From IMG/VR virus record IMGVR_UViG_3300042868_013143, positions 1 to 52,935 of that record: 52,935 bases of DNA, one strand, 5' to 3'. Below are positions 9,262 to 18,065 of the stretch, piece by piece. How positions within the stretch are numbered: position 1 is the first letter of the stretch; every line of letters begins with the position of its first letter. The notes below the pieces were generated by a model that worked only from the letters and a program-made list of their open reading frames with translations, ran no database searches and was not told the origin of the DNA. The DNA is from a virus. A program made the position numbers and the translations under genes.

Positions 9262-9294
9262 AAAAAAGCTCTCGATTTGAGAGCTTTATTTATT
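9262..9294. terminator. Bidirectional terminator between converging genes
   Basis: A 9-bp stem AAAGCTCTC (9263-9271) / GAGAGCTTT (9277-9285) with a 5-base loop. It is T-rich downstream on the plus strand and A-rich upstream, so it also works as a terminator for the minus-strand gene. Confidence 0.75.
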
Positions 9295-9309
9295 TTAAGT
9301 GGTTTGGTT

Positions 9310-10533
9310 TTATTTAGAAATTCTTCTGTAAACTTCTTCCATAATTGTATCCATATTGTCATTTACAAAAGATTCGAAAAGATCTTCTTCTGAGCTTGGG
9401 CTCAACAAGATTCTTCTAATTTCTTGATCAGCAGCTGAAGAATCAGATTCTTGAATTCCTTTTTTGTATGCGCTTATAAATCTAGCTATTTCTGTAAATT
9501 TATTTTTCTTGTCATGGATAAATTCAAGCCAGCTTTCAGGAAGACCATTGTCTATTCCTGTATCTTTCATAAGCTTGTATAATTTAGATGTAGGAGAAAA
9601 GTATAATTTTAACCAAGAAGTAAACTCATTTCTTATTTGTTTAATAGCTTTAGATAAATCACCTCCTTTTTGGATTGTTTTTCTATCTATTAAATCTTTA
9701 AGTATTTCATCATTTTGATATTTAGCAAAAGTTTCAGAAGGCTTCAATCCATCAAAATAATTTACAAAAACAAGTTTAATAAGCGGGTTTTTGAACACAA
9801 CGTTTCCATCTTCTATACGCTGTTTTATTGTGTCAAAAGTCTCTTTCAGCTTATCTGCAGAAAGTTGTCTAAGCAATTCATTTGTTTCAACATCTACGTC
9901 AACACCGCCTGATAAGTCAAACTTTCTATTACCTTCTTCGTCTGTTCCTGCAGAATCTAAGCTTTTGCCAATAGATTTACCTCCCTTTTTTTGAGTCGCT
10001 TGTGTTGCCACTTCTCCTCTTGCAGCGTTTAATATGTAAGTTCTAAATAAACTTCCTATACCAGTATCGCTATCAACATTATATTTATCAACAATTTCGT
10101 CAAATTTAACTGGATCCACCATTCTTTCAGTATAAGCACCTCCAAGAAAAACATCAAAATCTTCTGGATTGGTTAACTCAGCTTTTTTTCCTTTAACTGC
10201 ATTATCGTTAGAAATTATGGTATACATTTTTCTACTTCCAAAATTAGGGTCAGGATAGTAGAAAGTGCTTATAGCATCATGAATTTTTTTATTTCTTGAG
10301 CTCTTATATTCTTCTACTGCTTTTTCGATTAGGTAATTTTCTGTGTTTGAGTCTAAATCTCCAAAATAAATTTGTTTTGAACCTTTAATCCAAGGAGCGT
10401 ATAATGCTTCAGCTTTTTGCAATTCTTGAGGCGAAAGCTTTTGAGCTAAAGCTTCTGAAGACTCATTTATTAATTTATTTATAAAAGCAATTTTAAAGGC
10501 TTCACGTATTGTTCTTAATAAGATTTTCTCCAT
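9310..10533 (-). CDS. Putative virion-associated protein with N-terminal capsid-targeting-like segment
   Basis: A 407-residue protein opening MEKILLRTIREAFKIAF and reaching a possible I-N-E cleavage site at residue 24. That segment matches the shared LRKIIRE-type N-terminus of eight other proteins in this window. The body is mostly helical, with a region around residues 170-250 that looks like the conserved core of sigma-like or adaptor domains (TNELLRQLSADKLKETF), but no family can be named. A minus-strand TATTTATT box (plus-strand 10553-10560) lies about 20 bases upstream of the start. A structural or packaged protein is the best guess, from the N-terminus and promoter type only. Confidence 0.6.
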   Translation of the reverse strand: MEKILLRTIREAFKIAFINKLINESSEALAQKLSPQELQKAEALYAPWIKGSKQIYFGDLDSNTENYLIEKAVEEYKSSRNKKIHDAISTFYYPDPNFGSRKMYTIISNDNAVKGKKAELTNPEDFDVFLGGAYTERMVDPVKFDEIVDKYNVDSDTGIGSLFRTYILNAARGEVATQATQKKGGKSIGKSLDSAGTDEEGNRKFDLSGGVDVDVETNELLRQLSADKLKETFDTIKQRIEDGNVVFKNPLIKLVFVNYFDGLKPSETFAKYQNDEILKDLIDRKTIQKGGDLSKAIKQIRNEFTSWLKLYFSPTSKLYKLMKDTGIDNGLPESWLEFIHDKKNKFTEIARFISAYKKGIQESDSSAADQEIRRILLSPSSEEDLFESFVNDNMDTIMEEVYRRISK

Positions 10534-10552
10534 AATTTGGTTTCGTTTTTAT

Positions 10553-10560
10553 AATAAATA
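10553..10560 (-). promoter_or_regulatory. Minus-strand TATTTATT box
   Basis: Appears as AATAAATA on the plus strand and is oriented toward the minus-strand gene starting at 10533. This supports the motif being strand-specific rather than random A/T. Confidence 0.4.
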
Positions 10561-10586
10561 GTTTAAATTTTTGATTATTTACGTAT

Positions 10587-11942
10587 ATGGAAAATTTACA
10601 AAAAACATTTAATAAAAGAGCTTATATAAATGATTTAATGTCTAAAATGGAGGTGGACAAATTCAATTTTGGAGAAGTAATGACGCCTTTTGATTTAGTG
10701 GAGGAAATGTTGAATTTATTGCCAAATAAAATTTGGGAAAATCCAAATCTTAAATGGTTTGACCCATGTGGTGGAGTAGGTAATTTTCAGGTTATTATAG
10801 TGGAAAGGTTAATGGAGGGTTTGAAAGGCTTTATTCTAAACGAGGAAGATAGGTATAGGCATATATTAGAAAACATGATTTATGTGTGCGAAATTCAAGA
10901 AAAAAACACATCTGTTTTTTTAAATATTTTTAATCCAAATAAACTTTTAAATTTAAATTGTTATAATGGAGATTTTTTATCTGAAGACTTTGACTCATTT
11001 ATGAATAATGTTTGGGGCTTAGAAAAGTTTGATGTATTAATAATGAATAGCCCCTATCAAATATCATCAAATGGAAACCATCATAGAAGCCGACCTCTTT
11101 ATCATCTTTTTATTGAAAAGGGCTTAAGGATATCTGACAAATTAGTTAGTGTAAACCCTAGCAGGTGGATGACAAAATCTATGGGACTGGAAGAGTTTAG
11201 AAAAAATATGCTAAGTAGAAATGATATAAAATTCATAAAAAACCTAAATTTTAAAAATAAGCATAGCATATTTGGAGAGTCGGTGGAAATTAGGGGTGGT
11301 ATACATTTTTTTTTAATTGACAAAGAATATGAAGGAATGGTTAATTACGATGGCGTCCTTTGTAATCTAGGTGATTTTGATATTTTTTTAGATCAGAAAT
11401 TTCACGAGATTGTAAAGAAGTATTGTATTAATAAAAAATCTCTTAGCAATATCTGCGAATCAAATTCTTTGTTTATGAATTTTAATAATAGTAAACTTAG
11501 CAATGAGCCGAGTGAGGGTTATGTAAAATGTTATGTATCAAATCAAAAGGGAGGTATAAAGTATATTAAAGAAGAAGATATTGCAAAAAAGGGTAAAAAA
11601 TTGATAGAGTCCTGGAAAGTATTTACTCCGTTTGCATCTGGTTATGGAGTGAAGTTTAATTACTTTGGTTCTAAAATAATTGGAAAGCCAAGAGAGGTTT
11701 GTTCTAACACATTTTTAACACTAGTAGTAAATTCAGAGCAGGAGGCAGAAAGCCTTGCGTCTTATATGAATACAAGTTTTTGTTGCTTTTTCTTATCTCT
11801 AAGGAAAAAAACTCAAAATATGAATAAGAAGACGCTTCAGTGGATTCCCTTAGTTCCGTTGGATAGACAATGGACAGACGAAGATTTATTTGAGTATTTT
11901 AAATTGAGTTCCGAGGAGGTTGATTTAATTCTAAAAAAATAG
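10587..11942 (+). CDS. N6-adenine DNA methyltransferase, Eco57I/type IIG-like
   Basis: A 451-residue class I methyltransferase. Motif I is DPCGGVGNF (about 61-69), binding S-adenosylmethionine; the catalytic motif IV appears as FDVLIMNSPYQ (near 147-157), an N-S-P-Y variant of NPPY. The C-terminal half resembles a target-recognition domain with many aromatic and Lys residues. No nuclease domain or partner restriction gene is adjacent, so it is probably an orphan enzyme protecting phage DNA from host restriction. The gene is divergent from the preceding minus-strand gene. Confidence 0.85.
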   Translation: MENLQKTFNKRAYINDLMSKMEVDKFNFGEVMTPFDLVEEMLNLLPNKIWENPNLKWFDPCGGVGNFQVIIVERLMEGLKGFILNEEDRYRHILENMIYVCEIQEKNTSVFLNIFNPNKLLNLNCYNGDFLSEDFDSFMNNVWGLEKFDVLIMNSPYQISSNGNHHRSRPLYHLFIEKGLRISDKLVSVNPSRWMTKSMGLEEFRKNMLSRNDIKFIKNLNFKNKHSIFGESVEIRGGIHFFLIDKEYEGMVNYDGVLCNLGDFDIFLDQKFHEIVKKYCINKKSLSNICESNSLFMNFNNSKLSNEPSEGYVKCYVSNQKGGIKYIKEEDIAKKGKKLIESWKVFTPFASGYGVKFNYFGSKIIGKPREVCSNTFLTLVVNSEQEAESLASYMNTSFCCFFLSLRKKTQNMNKKTLQWIPLVPLDRQWTDEDLFEYFKLSSEEVDLILKK

Positions 11943-11954
11943 CTTTATAAATTA

Positions 11955-11969
11955 TCAACAACTTGTTGA
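11955..11969. repeat. Palindrome TCAACAACTTGTTGA
   Basis: A perfect 15-base palindrome centred on C11962 and followed by an A run. A close imperfect copy (ATCAACATCTTGTGGAAA) occurs at 29948-29965. The ends resemble DnaA-box halves with one mismatch. Confidence 0.45.
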
Positions 11970-11987
11970 AAAAAAAGTTTTTTTCCC

Positions 11988-12019
11988 TTGATTTTTGTAA
12001 TATAAAATGCTTATATTTG
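11988..12019 (+). promoter_or_regulatory. Bacteroidota-type promoter for ssb
   Basis: TTG (11988-11990), 21 bases, then TATATTTG (12012-12019). It lies 60 bases upstream of the SSB start. Confidence 0.5.
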
Positions 12020-12079
12020 TATAAGATTAACAACCAATGTTTAGTAGAGAGTATTTAATTAATTCAAAAAAGTAAAGTT

Positions 12080-12559
12080 ATGGACGGTTTAAATGAAGTA
12101 AAGTTAATTGGAAATGTAGGAAAAGACGTAGAGCTTAGACATTTAGAAAATGACAGAAAAGTCGCAAGAGTTGTATTAGCAACAAATAAGACTTACAAGA
12201 AACAAAATGGTGAAAAAGAAAGCAAGACTGAGTGGCACAATGTAGAATTTTGGGGTGACACAGCACAGTTTTGTGGTAATTATGTGAAAAAAGGTATGTT
12301 ACTATACATCTGCGGAGAGCTTAGAACAGATTCTTATGAAAAAGATGGTGTTAAGCAGTATAGAACAAAAATCGCTGGTTCTGAAATCAAAATTCTTTCA
12401 AACGGAAATTCAGCAACATCAACAACTAGTGTTCCTACTGCTGACTCAACAGAAGCAGCAAGACAGCAAAGTCAACAATATGTAGCAGAGCCTGCAAATA
12501 CAGCAGCAACTAGCGCTTCTTTTGCGTCTAGTGCGGTAGATGAGGATTTGCCATTCTAA
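12080..12559 (+). CDS. ssb: Single-stranded DNA-binding protein, bacterial type
   Basis: A 159-residue OB-fold SSB. The N-terminal core (residues 1-110: VKLIGNVGKDVELRH..., ...TEWHNVEFWG...) is the bacterial SSB domain. It is followed by a Ser/Thr/Ala-rich linker and the acidic tip DEDLPF, which recruits replication and repair partners. This replaces the unrelated T4 gp32. The final tip suggests it can dock host or phage SSB-interacting proteins. It has its own promoter and a strong terminator, so it is monocistronic. Confidence 0.95.
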   Translation: MDGLNEVKLIGNVGKDVELRHLENDRKVARVVLATNKTYKKQNGEKESKTEWHNVEFWGDTAQFCGNYVKKGMLLYICGELRTDSYEKDGVKQYRTKIAGSEIKILSNGNSATSTTSVPTADSTEAARQQSQQYVAEPANTAATSASFASSAVDEDLPF

Positions 12560-12586
12560 TAAAAGCAATTTTGTGTTGTTATTCTA

Positions 12587-12617
12587 AAGCCCACCTAACT
12601 AGGTGGGTTTTGTTTTT
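12587..12617 (+). terminator. Intrinsic terminator after ssb
   Basis: A 7-bp GC-rich stem CCCACCT (12590-12596) / AGGTGGG (12601-12607), tetraloop AACT, then a T-rich tail. Confidence 0.9.
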
Positions 12618-12624
12618 TACTGAA

Positions 12625-12632
12625 TATTTATA
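12625..12632 (+). promoter_or_regulatory. TATTTATA box upstream of gene at 12650
   Basis: Lies directly after the ssb terminator and 17 bases before the next start, so it is well placed to drive a new transcript. Confidence 0.45.
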
Positions 12633-12649
12633 TAAAAACTCCTTTTTAA

Positions 12650-13093
12650 ATGAAAAATCTTAGAAAGATAATTAGAGAAATGGTCGAGCTCAATATTCAA
12701 GAAGTTGAACTAGAAGAGGCGCAAATAGATGAAGAAAGAATCACCAATAAAGAAGCTGCAGAAAAAGTAAATAATAGAGAAAACTTTGTTGCTTCTCATA
12801 CTTACGGAGAAGATTTGGGAGGGCTTGGTGAAATGTATGTTGCGTATTCTTACGGAGAACAACATCCTCTATATTTGTGGTATAAAGATAGATGGTATTA
12901 TAACAATCAAGACTACATATTAGATGATGGAGAAATAAATATTTGGACTAGAAAACATCTTAAGGATTTAAAACCAAACTCAGAAGTTCAAGCTAGACCA
13001 ACAGCTTTCCTTGAAAAAATAATCAAGAAATTCAAGAATAAACATGGGCTGGGAGACAATACTCACACTGATCTTGAACCAGGGGAAAAATAA
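12650..13093 (+). CDS. Hypothetical protein with LRKIIRE N-terminus
   Basis: A 147-residue protein whose first residues are MKNLRKIIREMVELN, with a following acidic stretch and possible L-E-E processing site near residue 24. The C-terminal two thirds are rich in Trp and Tyr (YSYGEQHPLYLWYKDRWYY) and look like a small beta-rich domain. It is driven from a TATTTATA box and lies between SSB and a membrane protein. By the shared N-terminus it may be packaged in the head; the body is not recognised. Confidence 0.6.
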   Translation: MKNLRKIIREMVELNIQEVELEEAQIDEERITNKEAAEKVNNRENFVASHTYGEDLGGLGEMYVAYSYGEQHPLYLWYKDRWYYNNQDYILDDGEINIWTRKHLKDLKPNSEVQARPTAFLEKIIKKFKNKHGLGDNTHTDLEPGEK

Positions 13094-13097
13094 TCTA

Positions 13098-13128
13098 TTG
13101 ATTTTAATAGTTTAATTTTTTATTTTTG
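13098..13128 (+). promoter_or_regulatory. Bacteroidota-type promoter, near-leaderless
   Basis: TTG (13098-13100), 20 bases, TATTTTTG (13121-13128). The ATG at 13133 starts only 4 bases after the box, so the transcript would begin at or very near the start codon. Confidence 0.55.
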
Positions 13129-13132
13129 CATT

Positions 13133-14560
13133 ATGTTAGAAAGAATTAAGCAATATTTTTTCCCGTTTTTAGTTGCCCTATCTGCCTTTTCTTTGGCGGG
13201 TGCAGCGGCATTCTTTTCTGTTACGGGTTTATCTAAGCTATTTGGGGGTGCTCAAGAAGCTGTTATCATTATGGCTTCTAGTTTAGAGTTTTCTAAGTTG
13301 GTTACAGCATCATTTCTTCATAGGTATTGGAAAACAATAGATTGGAAATTAAAAACCTACTTAACCATAGGTATTGTCACTATTATGTTTATTACAAGTG
13401 CTGGTATTTACGGGTTTTTATCAAGTGCATATTCAGAAACATCAAATAAACTAGATAATATTGATGGGCAAATAGCGTTGGTAGAGCAGAAGAAAAAAAT
13501 CATTCAAGATGATATTACAAGATTGGAATCAAACCAAAAGCTAAAACAAGATAGGGTTCAGTCATTGATTACTTTGAGGAGTCAGCAAGAGGCTAGGGTT
13601 GATAGTTTATATAATAGAGGTAGAGCTAATATAGCAAAGAGAGTTGAGGATCAAATAAATCAATCAAACTCTGAAATAACAAGAGTAACAACAGAGACAG
13701 ATGGTTTAGGTCAAAAAATACAAGTTAAAAATGATGAGATTGCAAAACTAGATACTGAAATATTAGGATTGAAAAATAATGATATAGCAGGAGAAGTTGG
13801 TCCGTTAAAGTATATAGCGAAACTAACTGGGTATAGTATGGATTCTGTTGTAAACTTCTTTATATTACTTTTAATATTTGTTTTTGACCCTATGGCAGTA
13901 TGTTTGGTTATTGCAACGAACATAACACTTGAAAGAGCTGGAGTGAAGTCTTTGGCTGATATTGTCCCAAGAAAAAAAGAGGAAGATGTTGTTATAGAAG
14001 AACAATTTGAAGATAATCAAATTAGCGATTTAGAGAGCGAGTTAGATTCTAATATAGAATTCCTTATGCCTAATGAGGATATTGATAAAAAAGAAGTTGT
14101 TGATGAGCCTGAAACTATGGAAGTGGAAGTGGAGGAACAACCTGTCTTGGAAGTTGAAATAGAAAGCGAAAAAGAAGTAGAAGATAAAATAGAATACAAA
14201 TCTAATGAGGAAGGTGAATTTGTTCAGCAAAATCCAGGTGAGACAATAAGTTCTAGCGAAGCTATTCAAATATTAAATGATATTAAACTACAAGGAATAC
14301 AAACAAATGAGAAATATCAGTTGTTTTTAGATTCTCTTTATATGAATGGAGCTTTAAATGTGGGAGATACATTACCTCCATATTCTCAGTTTGTGGAAGA
14401 TTTAAATTCACGAGGTATTCAGCATGAAGATAAAGAGGTTTTAGATTTCTTGACAATCTGTAATTTATTAAAAGTGACAGATATGAATGGTTCAGACAGA
14501 AGAGTGGCTAAGGAGTATGGTGTTGCCAAAGGTATTTTTAAAGTATTGTCTTCAGAGTAA
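13133..14560 (+). CDS. Membrane protein with long coiled coil
   Basis: A 475-residue protein. Two or three hydrophobic segments lie in residues 9-97, then a Gln/Lys/Glu coiled coil (about 100-215), a further membrane segment (about 237-262) and an acidic cytoplasmic-looking tail (about 275-370) of Glu/Val-rich repeats. The last 90 residues form a compact domain that looks winged-helix-like. The coiled coil would sit on one side of the inner membrane between membrane anchors. Its role is unknown; similar coil-plus-membrane proteins occur in marine phages. It is read from a near-leaderless promoter. Confidence 0.7.
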   Translation: MLERIKQYFFPFLVALSAFSLAGAAAFFSVTGLSKLFGGAQEAVIIMASSLEFSKLVTASFLHRYWKTIDWKLKTYLTIGIVTIMFITSAGIYGFLSSAYSETSNKLDNIDGQIALVEQKKKIIQDDITRLESNQKLKQDRVQSLITLRSQQEARVDSLYNRGRANIAKRVEDQINQSNSEITRVTTETDGLGQKIQVKNDEIAKLDTEILGLKNNDIAGEVGPLKYIAKLTGYSMDSVVNFFILLLIFVFDPMAVCLVIATNITLERAGVKSLADIVPRKKEEDVVIEEQFEDNQISDLESELDSNIEFLMPNEDIDKKEVVDEPETMEVEVEEQPVLEVEIESEKEVEDKIEYKSNEEGEFVQQNPGETISSSEAIQILNDIKLQGIQTNEKYQLFLDSLYMNGALNVGDTLPPYSQFVEDLNSRGIQHEDKEVLDFLTICNLLKVTDMNGSDRRVAKEYGVAKGIFKVLSSE

Positions 14561-14577
14561 AAATATTTAATATTAAG

Positions 14578-14611
14578 AAATTCCCCATATTTATATAAGT
14601 ATGGGGAATTT
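14578..14611. repeat. 12-bp inverted repeat enclosing a promoter box and a start codon
   Basis: AAATTCCCCATA (14578-14589) pairs perfectly with TATGGGGAATTT (14600-14611). The 10-base loop holds part of the TATTTATA box (14588-14595), and the ATG at 14601 lies in the 3' arm. It may terminate the upstream gene while masking the start of the next one. Confidence 0.6.
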
Positions 14612-14831
14612 TGCTTTAAGGAAAATAATAAGAGAGATAATATCTGAATATGGAAACATGGCTTTCTATAACGCAGATATATATTCTACAGATGGAACTA
14701 GATTTCCAAAGTATGATAAAGAAAATCCAAATACACCAACTGAAATAGACTTTTGGAATGACTTAGAATTTAAAACAGATGAGGACATTCCTATCTCTGA
14801 AGATGAGGACACATCTGAGTCAGAAGACTAA
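14601..14831 (+). CDS. Small acidic protein with LRKIIRE N-terminus
   Basis: A 76-residue protein opening MGNFALRKIIREIISEYGN, carrying the shared segment and a possible I-S-E cleavage site at residue 15. The rest is very acidic, ending in Glu/Asp/Ser repeats (EDEDTSESED). The start codon lies within the arm of a 12-bp inverted repeat, so initiation may depend on how the RNA begins. The small size and acidic tail would fit a packaged internal peptide. No family is recognised. Confidence 0.55.
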   Translation: MGNFALRKIIREIISEYGNMAFYNADIYSTDGTRFPKYDKENPNTPTEIDFWNDLEFKTDEDIPISEDEDTSESED

Positions 14832-14883
14832 AAAATTAATTCAATTTTATTAAAAAAACCTTTGCTTTATCCTTTTGCTTGAT

Positions 14884-14891
14884 TATTTATT
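14884..14891 (+). promoter_or_regulatory. TATTTATT box 5 bases before the start at 14897
   Basis: Same spacing as at the Nudix gene (8533-8540). Confidence 0.4.
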
Positions 14892-14896
14892 GTTAA

Positions 14897-15112
14897 ATGC
14901 AAATGAATATGAGAGTCGTGCAAAAGACATTGGAAAAAATAGTCCTTGAGGTCACCTCGAAAGAGATTGACGATGAGGGTTTTGATACTATTTGGGATAA
15001 GGTGAGAAAGGTATACTCTACAGAAAACTATGATATTTCAGCAATCAGAGTAAGTGAAAAAAATGAAGACATTATATTCATAGAATTGATAAATAAAAAA
15101 ATAAAGGATTGA
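14897..15112 (+). CDS. Hypothetical 71-residue protein
   Basis: Three in-frame ATGs occur at 14897, 14903 and 14909; the first is used here because it lies closest behind the TATTTATT box. The N-terminal helix (VVQKTLEKIVLE) is a weak variant of the shared LRKIIRE segment. The rest looks like a small alpha/beta domain. Unknown function. Confidence 0.5.
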   Translation: MQMNMRVVQKTLEKIVLEVTSKEIDDEGFDTIWDKVRKVYSTENYDISAIRVSEKNEDIIFIELINKKIKD

Positions 15113-15119
15113 CCTTGTG

Positions 15120-15150
15120 TTGATTTTCTAGCGTCAAATCCTTATATTTG
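15120..15150 (+). promoter_or_regulatory. Bacteroidota-type promoter for the ClpC-like gene
   Basis: TTG (15120-15122), 20 bases, TATATTTG (15143-15150), with a 19-base leader before the ATG. Confidence 0.6.
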
Positions 15151-15169
15151 TACAATCACAAATTAACAG

Positions 15170-17182
15170 ATGGAAAAACAAAAGCCTTTTGACCATGAGG
15201 ATGATGATGCAGGTCAAGATAAAGTAAAAAAAACAAATAGCCCAACTCCAAATTTAGATAAGTTTGGAAAAGATTTAACAAAGTTGGCAGCAATAGGAAA
15301 ACTGGATCCTGTAATTGGAAGAGAGGATGAAATTGATCAAACGATTGAAATTCTAAATAAGAGGAAAAAGAATAATCCAATTTTAGTTGGTGAACCTGGC
15401 GTAGGAAAGACAGCTATCGCAGAAGGTTTAGCATTAAGAATACATCAAAAAAAAGTTGATAGGTCTTTAGCCAATAAAAAAATTATAGAATTAAATATTA
15501 CTTCTATAGTTTCAGGAACTAAATATCGTGGTGATTTTGAACAGAGGATGGATGAAATAATGAAGGAAGTTCAAAAGAATCCAGATGTTATCATATTCAT
15601 TGATGAAATTCATAATGTAATTGGTGCAGGTAGTGCATCGGGGTCTATGGATGCTGCAAATATTATCAAACCAGCTTTAGCAAGAGGTGAGATGAGATGT
15701 ATAGGAGCAACTACATTAGATGAGTACAAGAAAGTTATAGAAAATGATAGTGCTCTCGAAAGAAGATTCCAAAAGGTTTATATCAATATCCCCACAAAAG
15801 AGGAAACGCATGAGATATTAAATCAGGTAAAAATAAAATATGAAGATTTTCATGGCGTATTTTATTCTGATGAAATATTAAAGAATTGTATAGATGTATC
15901 TGATAGATATATTACGGATAGAAATTTTCCAGACAAAGCATTGGATTTAATGGATGAGGTTGGCGCTAGCGTTAAGCTTCATAAGATTAAAATACCAGAG
16001 TCTATCAAAAAGCTTGAGTCAGAAATGTCTGAAATAGTTGATAGAAAAGAAATAGCTGCAAAAAAACAAGACTATGAAAATGCGGCCATATACAGAGACA
16101 AGCAAAGAAATATCTTAGCTTTAATAGAGCAGGAGAATGTAAAATGGAAAGAGCAATTAAAGCAATCTAGAATTCCTGTTGAAATTGAGGATATTGCAAG
16201 GGTTGTATCAAAGCACACAGGGATTCCATTAAGCAAGCTTACTGATTCCGAAAATGTTAAATTGGTTAAGCTTGATAAGTTTCTAAAAGAGAAAATTATA
16301 GGTCAAAATGAGGCTGTTGAAAAAATTGTTGATGCTATCCATAGATCAAGAATTGGGATACAAGACCCAGATAAACCAATTGCATCATTCTTGTTTTTAG
16401 GTTCTACAGGTGTGGGTAAAACATATTTAGCTAAAACGCTTGCCAAGTTTATGTTTGACACAGAAGAATCATTTATTAGATTTGATATGTCTGAATATAT
16501 GGAGAAAATAAGTGTTAGCAAATTAATAGGTGCTCCTCCAGGGTATGTTGGATATGAAGAAAAAGGTATATTGACTGAGAAAGTTAAAAACAGACCATAT
16601 TCAATTCTTTTGTTTGATGAAATAGAAAAGGCTCACCCAGATTTGTTTAATATATTATTGCAAATATTGGATGAAGGAAAGCTTACAGATTCAGCAGGAA
16701 AAGAAGTTAACTTCAAGAACACCATTATCATATTAACTTCTAATATCGGTACGGAAAAAATATTAACAGAAAAGAGAATGGGTTTCAACACTTCTTCTGC
16801 AGAATATGATGTTACAAGTATGGTGATGAATGAGTTGAAAAAGAAATTTAAGCCAGAGCTAATAAATAGAATAGATGAAAAAGTGGTTTTCAAACCAATA
16901 AATGATGAAGATGTTTTGAGTGTAATTGATTTAGAACTTACAAAGCTTATTAAGAGACTTCAAGAAAAAGGATATAAATTGTCAATAAATATTGCGGTTA
17001 AAAAATTCTTAGCATCAGTTGGATATGATAGAGATTATGGGGCTAGACCTCTCAAAAGAGCAATAACTACTTACATAGAAACTCCAATAGCAAAATTCTT
17101 ATTAATTGAAAACCCTGCGGAAGGCACTACTCTTAAATTGAGTTTAGACAAAAAAGGAAATGTTGTTGTAGTTAAATCATAA
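15170..17182 (+). CDS. ClpC/ClpA-like AAA+ unfoldase lacking the N domain
   Basis: A 670-residue HSP100 ATPase. Two AAA+ modules are present: D1 with GEPGVGKT (74-81) and IIFIDEIHN (near 143), D2 with GSTGVGKT (near 411-418) and LLFDEIEKA (near 482). Between them is a UVR-like segment (KKQDYENAAIYRDKQR, near 300), as in ClpC rather than ClpB. The usual 140-residue Clp-N domain is missing; instead there is a 30-residue charged tail. The tripeptide M-G-F near residue 537 sits where ClpC carries its ClpP-docking loop, so use of host ClpP is plausible. It may redirect host proteolysis or assist capsid processing (inference). Confidence 0.9.
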   Translation: MEKQKPFDHEDDDAGQDKVKKTNSPTPNLDKFGKDLTKLAAIGKLDPVIGREDEIDQTIEILNKRKKNNPILVGEPGVGKTAIAEGLALRIHQKKVDRSLANKKIIELNITSIVSGTKYRGDFEQRMDEIMKEVQKNPDVIIFIDEIHNVIGAGSASGSMDAANIIKPALARGEMRCIGATTLDEYKKVIENDSALERRFQKVYINIPTKEETHEILNQVKIKYEDFHGVFYSDEILKNCIDVSDRYITDRNFPDKALDLMDEVGASVKLHKIKIPESIKKLESEMSEIVDRKEIAAKKQDYENAAIYRDKQRNILALIEQENVKWKEQLKQSRIPVEIEDIARVVSKHTGIPLSKLTDSENVKLVKLDKFLKEKIIGQNEAVEKIVDAIHRSRIGIQDPDKPIASFLFLGSTGVGKTYLAKTLAKFMFDTEESFIRFDMSEYMEKISVSKLIGAPPGYVGYEEKGILTEKVKNRPYSILLFDEIEKAHPDLFNILLQILDEGKLTDSAGKEVNFKNTIIILTSNIGTEKILTEKRMGFNTSSAEYDVTSMVMNELKKKFKPELINRIDEKVVFKPINDEDVLSVIDLELTKLIKRLQEKGYKLSINIAVKKFLASVGYDRDYGARPLKRAITTYIETPIAKFLLIENPAEGTTLKLSLDKKGNVVVVKS

Positions 17183-17186
17183 TTAT

Positions 17187-17735
17187 ATGGCAGAAGAAAT
17201 TTTAAAAATAGGAAGAGATTCTCAGTTTTACCTAGAAGGTAATTTAATATCAACAAAAGAAGTTGGTGATTTAAATGATTACTTGACTCAGTTATTAGCT
17301 TTTAATACTACTCTAGAAAGTGGTATTACGCTATCTGAATTAGTACACGCTCTGTACGGCTTAAAAAAGTTTGTTAGTGATTATTTTTCAGAAGAATATG
17401 AAGTCGTAAGAGCTTTTTCTACATCAACAAAGCTAGATAGAAAGATGTCAAATATAACTTTCTATAAAAGTTTTAGAGTGGAGTCAGATGATTTTATGGA
17501 TGATGATGAGTATGTGTATATTCTTCCTGAAATAAAAATAGAAGACATAAAAGGTGATGAGGATGGTTTTATCAAACTTGGTGACTTACCTGTAATAATA
17601 GATGAAAACCTGATCTACAAAGGAGATGAGTTCAGTTTTGAGAAAAAGGTAAAATTTACATTACTAGATATAATGACTTGTATATTTGAAGAGGTGGTTT
17701 ATACTGTAAGGGATGGTAAAAATATAGAAGCCTAA
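17187..17735 (+). CDS. Hypothetical 182-residue protein downstream of the ClpC-like gene
   Basis: Starts 4 bases after the unfoldase stop codon, so it is probably cotranslated with it, and ends inside an intrinsic terminator. The protein is acidic and alpha/beta in appearance, with no cysteines or known motif. Its position makes an adaptor or substrate of the ClpC-like unfoldase a reasonable guess, without direct sequence evidence. Confidence 0.65.
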   Translation: MAEEILKIGRDSQFYLEGNLISTKEVGDLNDYLTQLLAFNTTLESGITLSELVHALYGLKKFVSDYFSEEYEVVRAFSTSTKLDRKMSNITFYKSFRVESDDFMDDDEYVYILPEIKIEDIKGDEDGFIKLGDLPVIIDENLIYKGDEFSFEKKVKFTLLDIMTCIFEEVVYTVRDGKNIEA

Positions 17736-17757
17736 AGAAATTTAGGCTTTATTTTTT
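17729..17757. terminator. Terminator overlapping two converging stop codons
   Basis: A 7-bp stem AAGCCTA (17729-17735) / TAGGCTT (17744-17750) followed by T-rich sequence. It lies across the plus-strand stop and abuts the minus-strand stop at 17749. Confidence 0.75.
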
Positions 17758-17994
17758 TATAAATTTTCTGAGCTGAGTCTTAAAAGCTAATCCGACTAAT
17801 TCATTTACATCATCAGGAACAACTTTGTTCTCATGACTTGTACCCTTCTTCCATTCTTCCCCTTCTTCTATTTGACTAAATGAGTAATAATCTAATATTG
17901 TGTTTATTAAATGATTTAAATCTGAAATTTCAGAGTCAAATACGGGACCTTCAGAATCTGTATCCAATAACTCATCTTCTTGATTCTCTTTCAT
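17749..17994 (-). CDS. Hypothetical 81-residue acidic protein
   Basis: Acidic N-terminal half (EDELLDTDSEGPVFDSE) and a basic C-terminus (LRKFIKK). A minus-strand TATTTATA box (plus-strand 18005-18012) lies 10 bases upstream. The gene is isolated between two plus-strand genes. Not recognised. Confidence 0.55.
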   Translation of the reverse strand: MKENQEDELLDTDSEGPVFDSEISDLNHLINTILDYYSFSQIEEGEEWKKGTSHENKVVPDDVNELVGLAFKTQLRKFIKK

Positions 17995-18065
17995 AGCTTT
18001 TTTTTATAAATATAATTCTTTTTTTGCTAAAAGCAAATTCATGTCGTTTTGATAAAATTTGAGTT

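Noticed and set aside
13711-14269. Several minus-strand ORFs rich in Ser/Phe/Leu
   Set aside because: They are complements of the Glu/Lys/Val-rich coiled coil and tail of the membrane protein at 13133.
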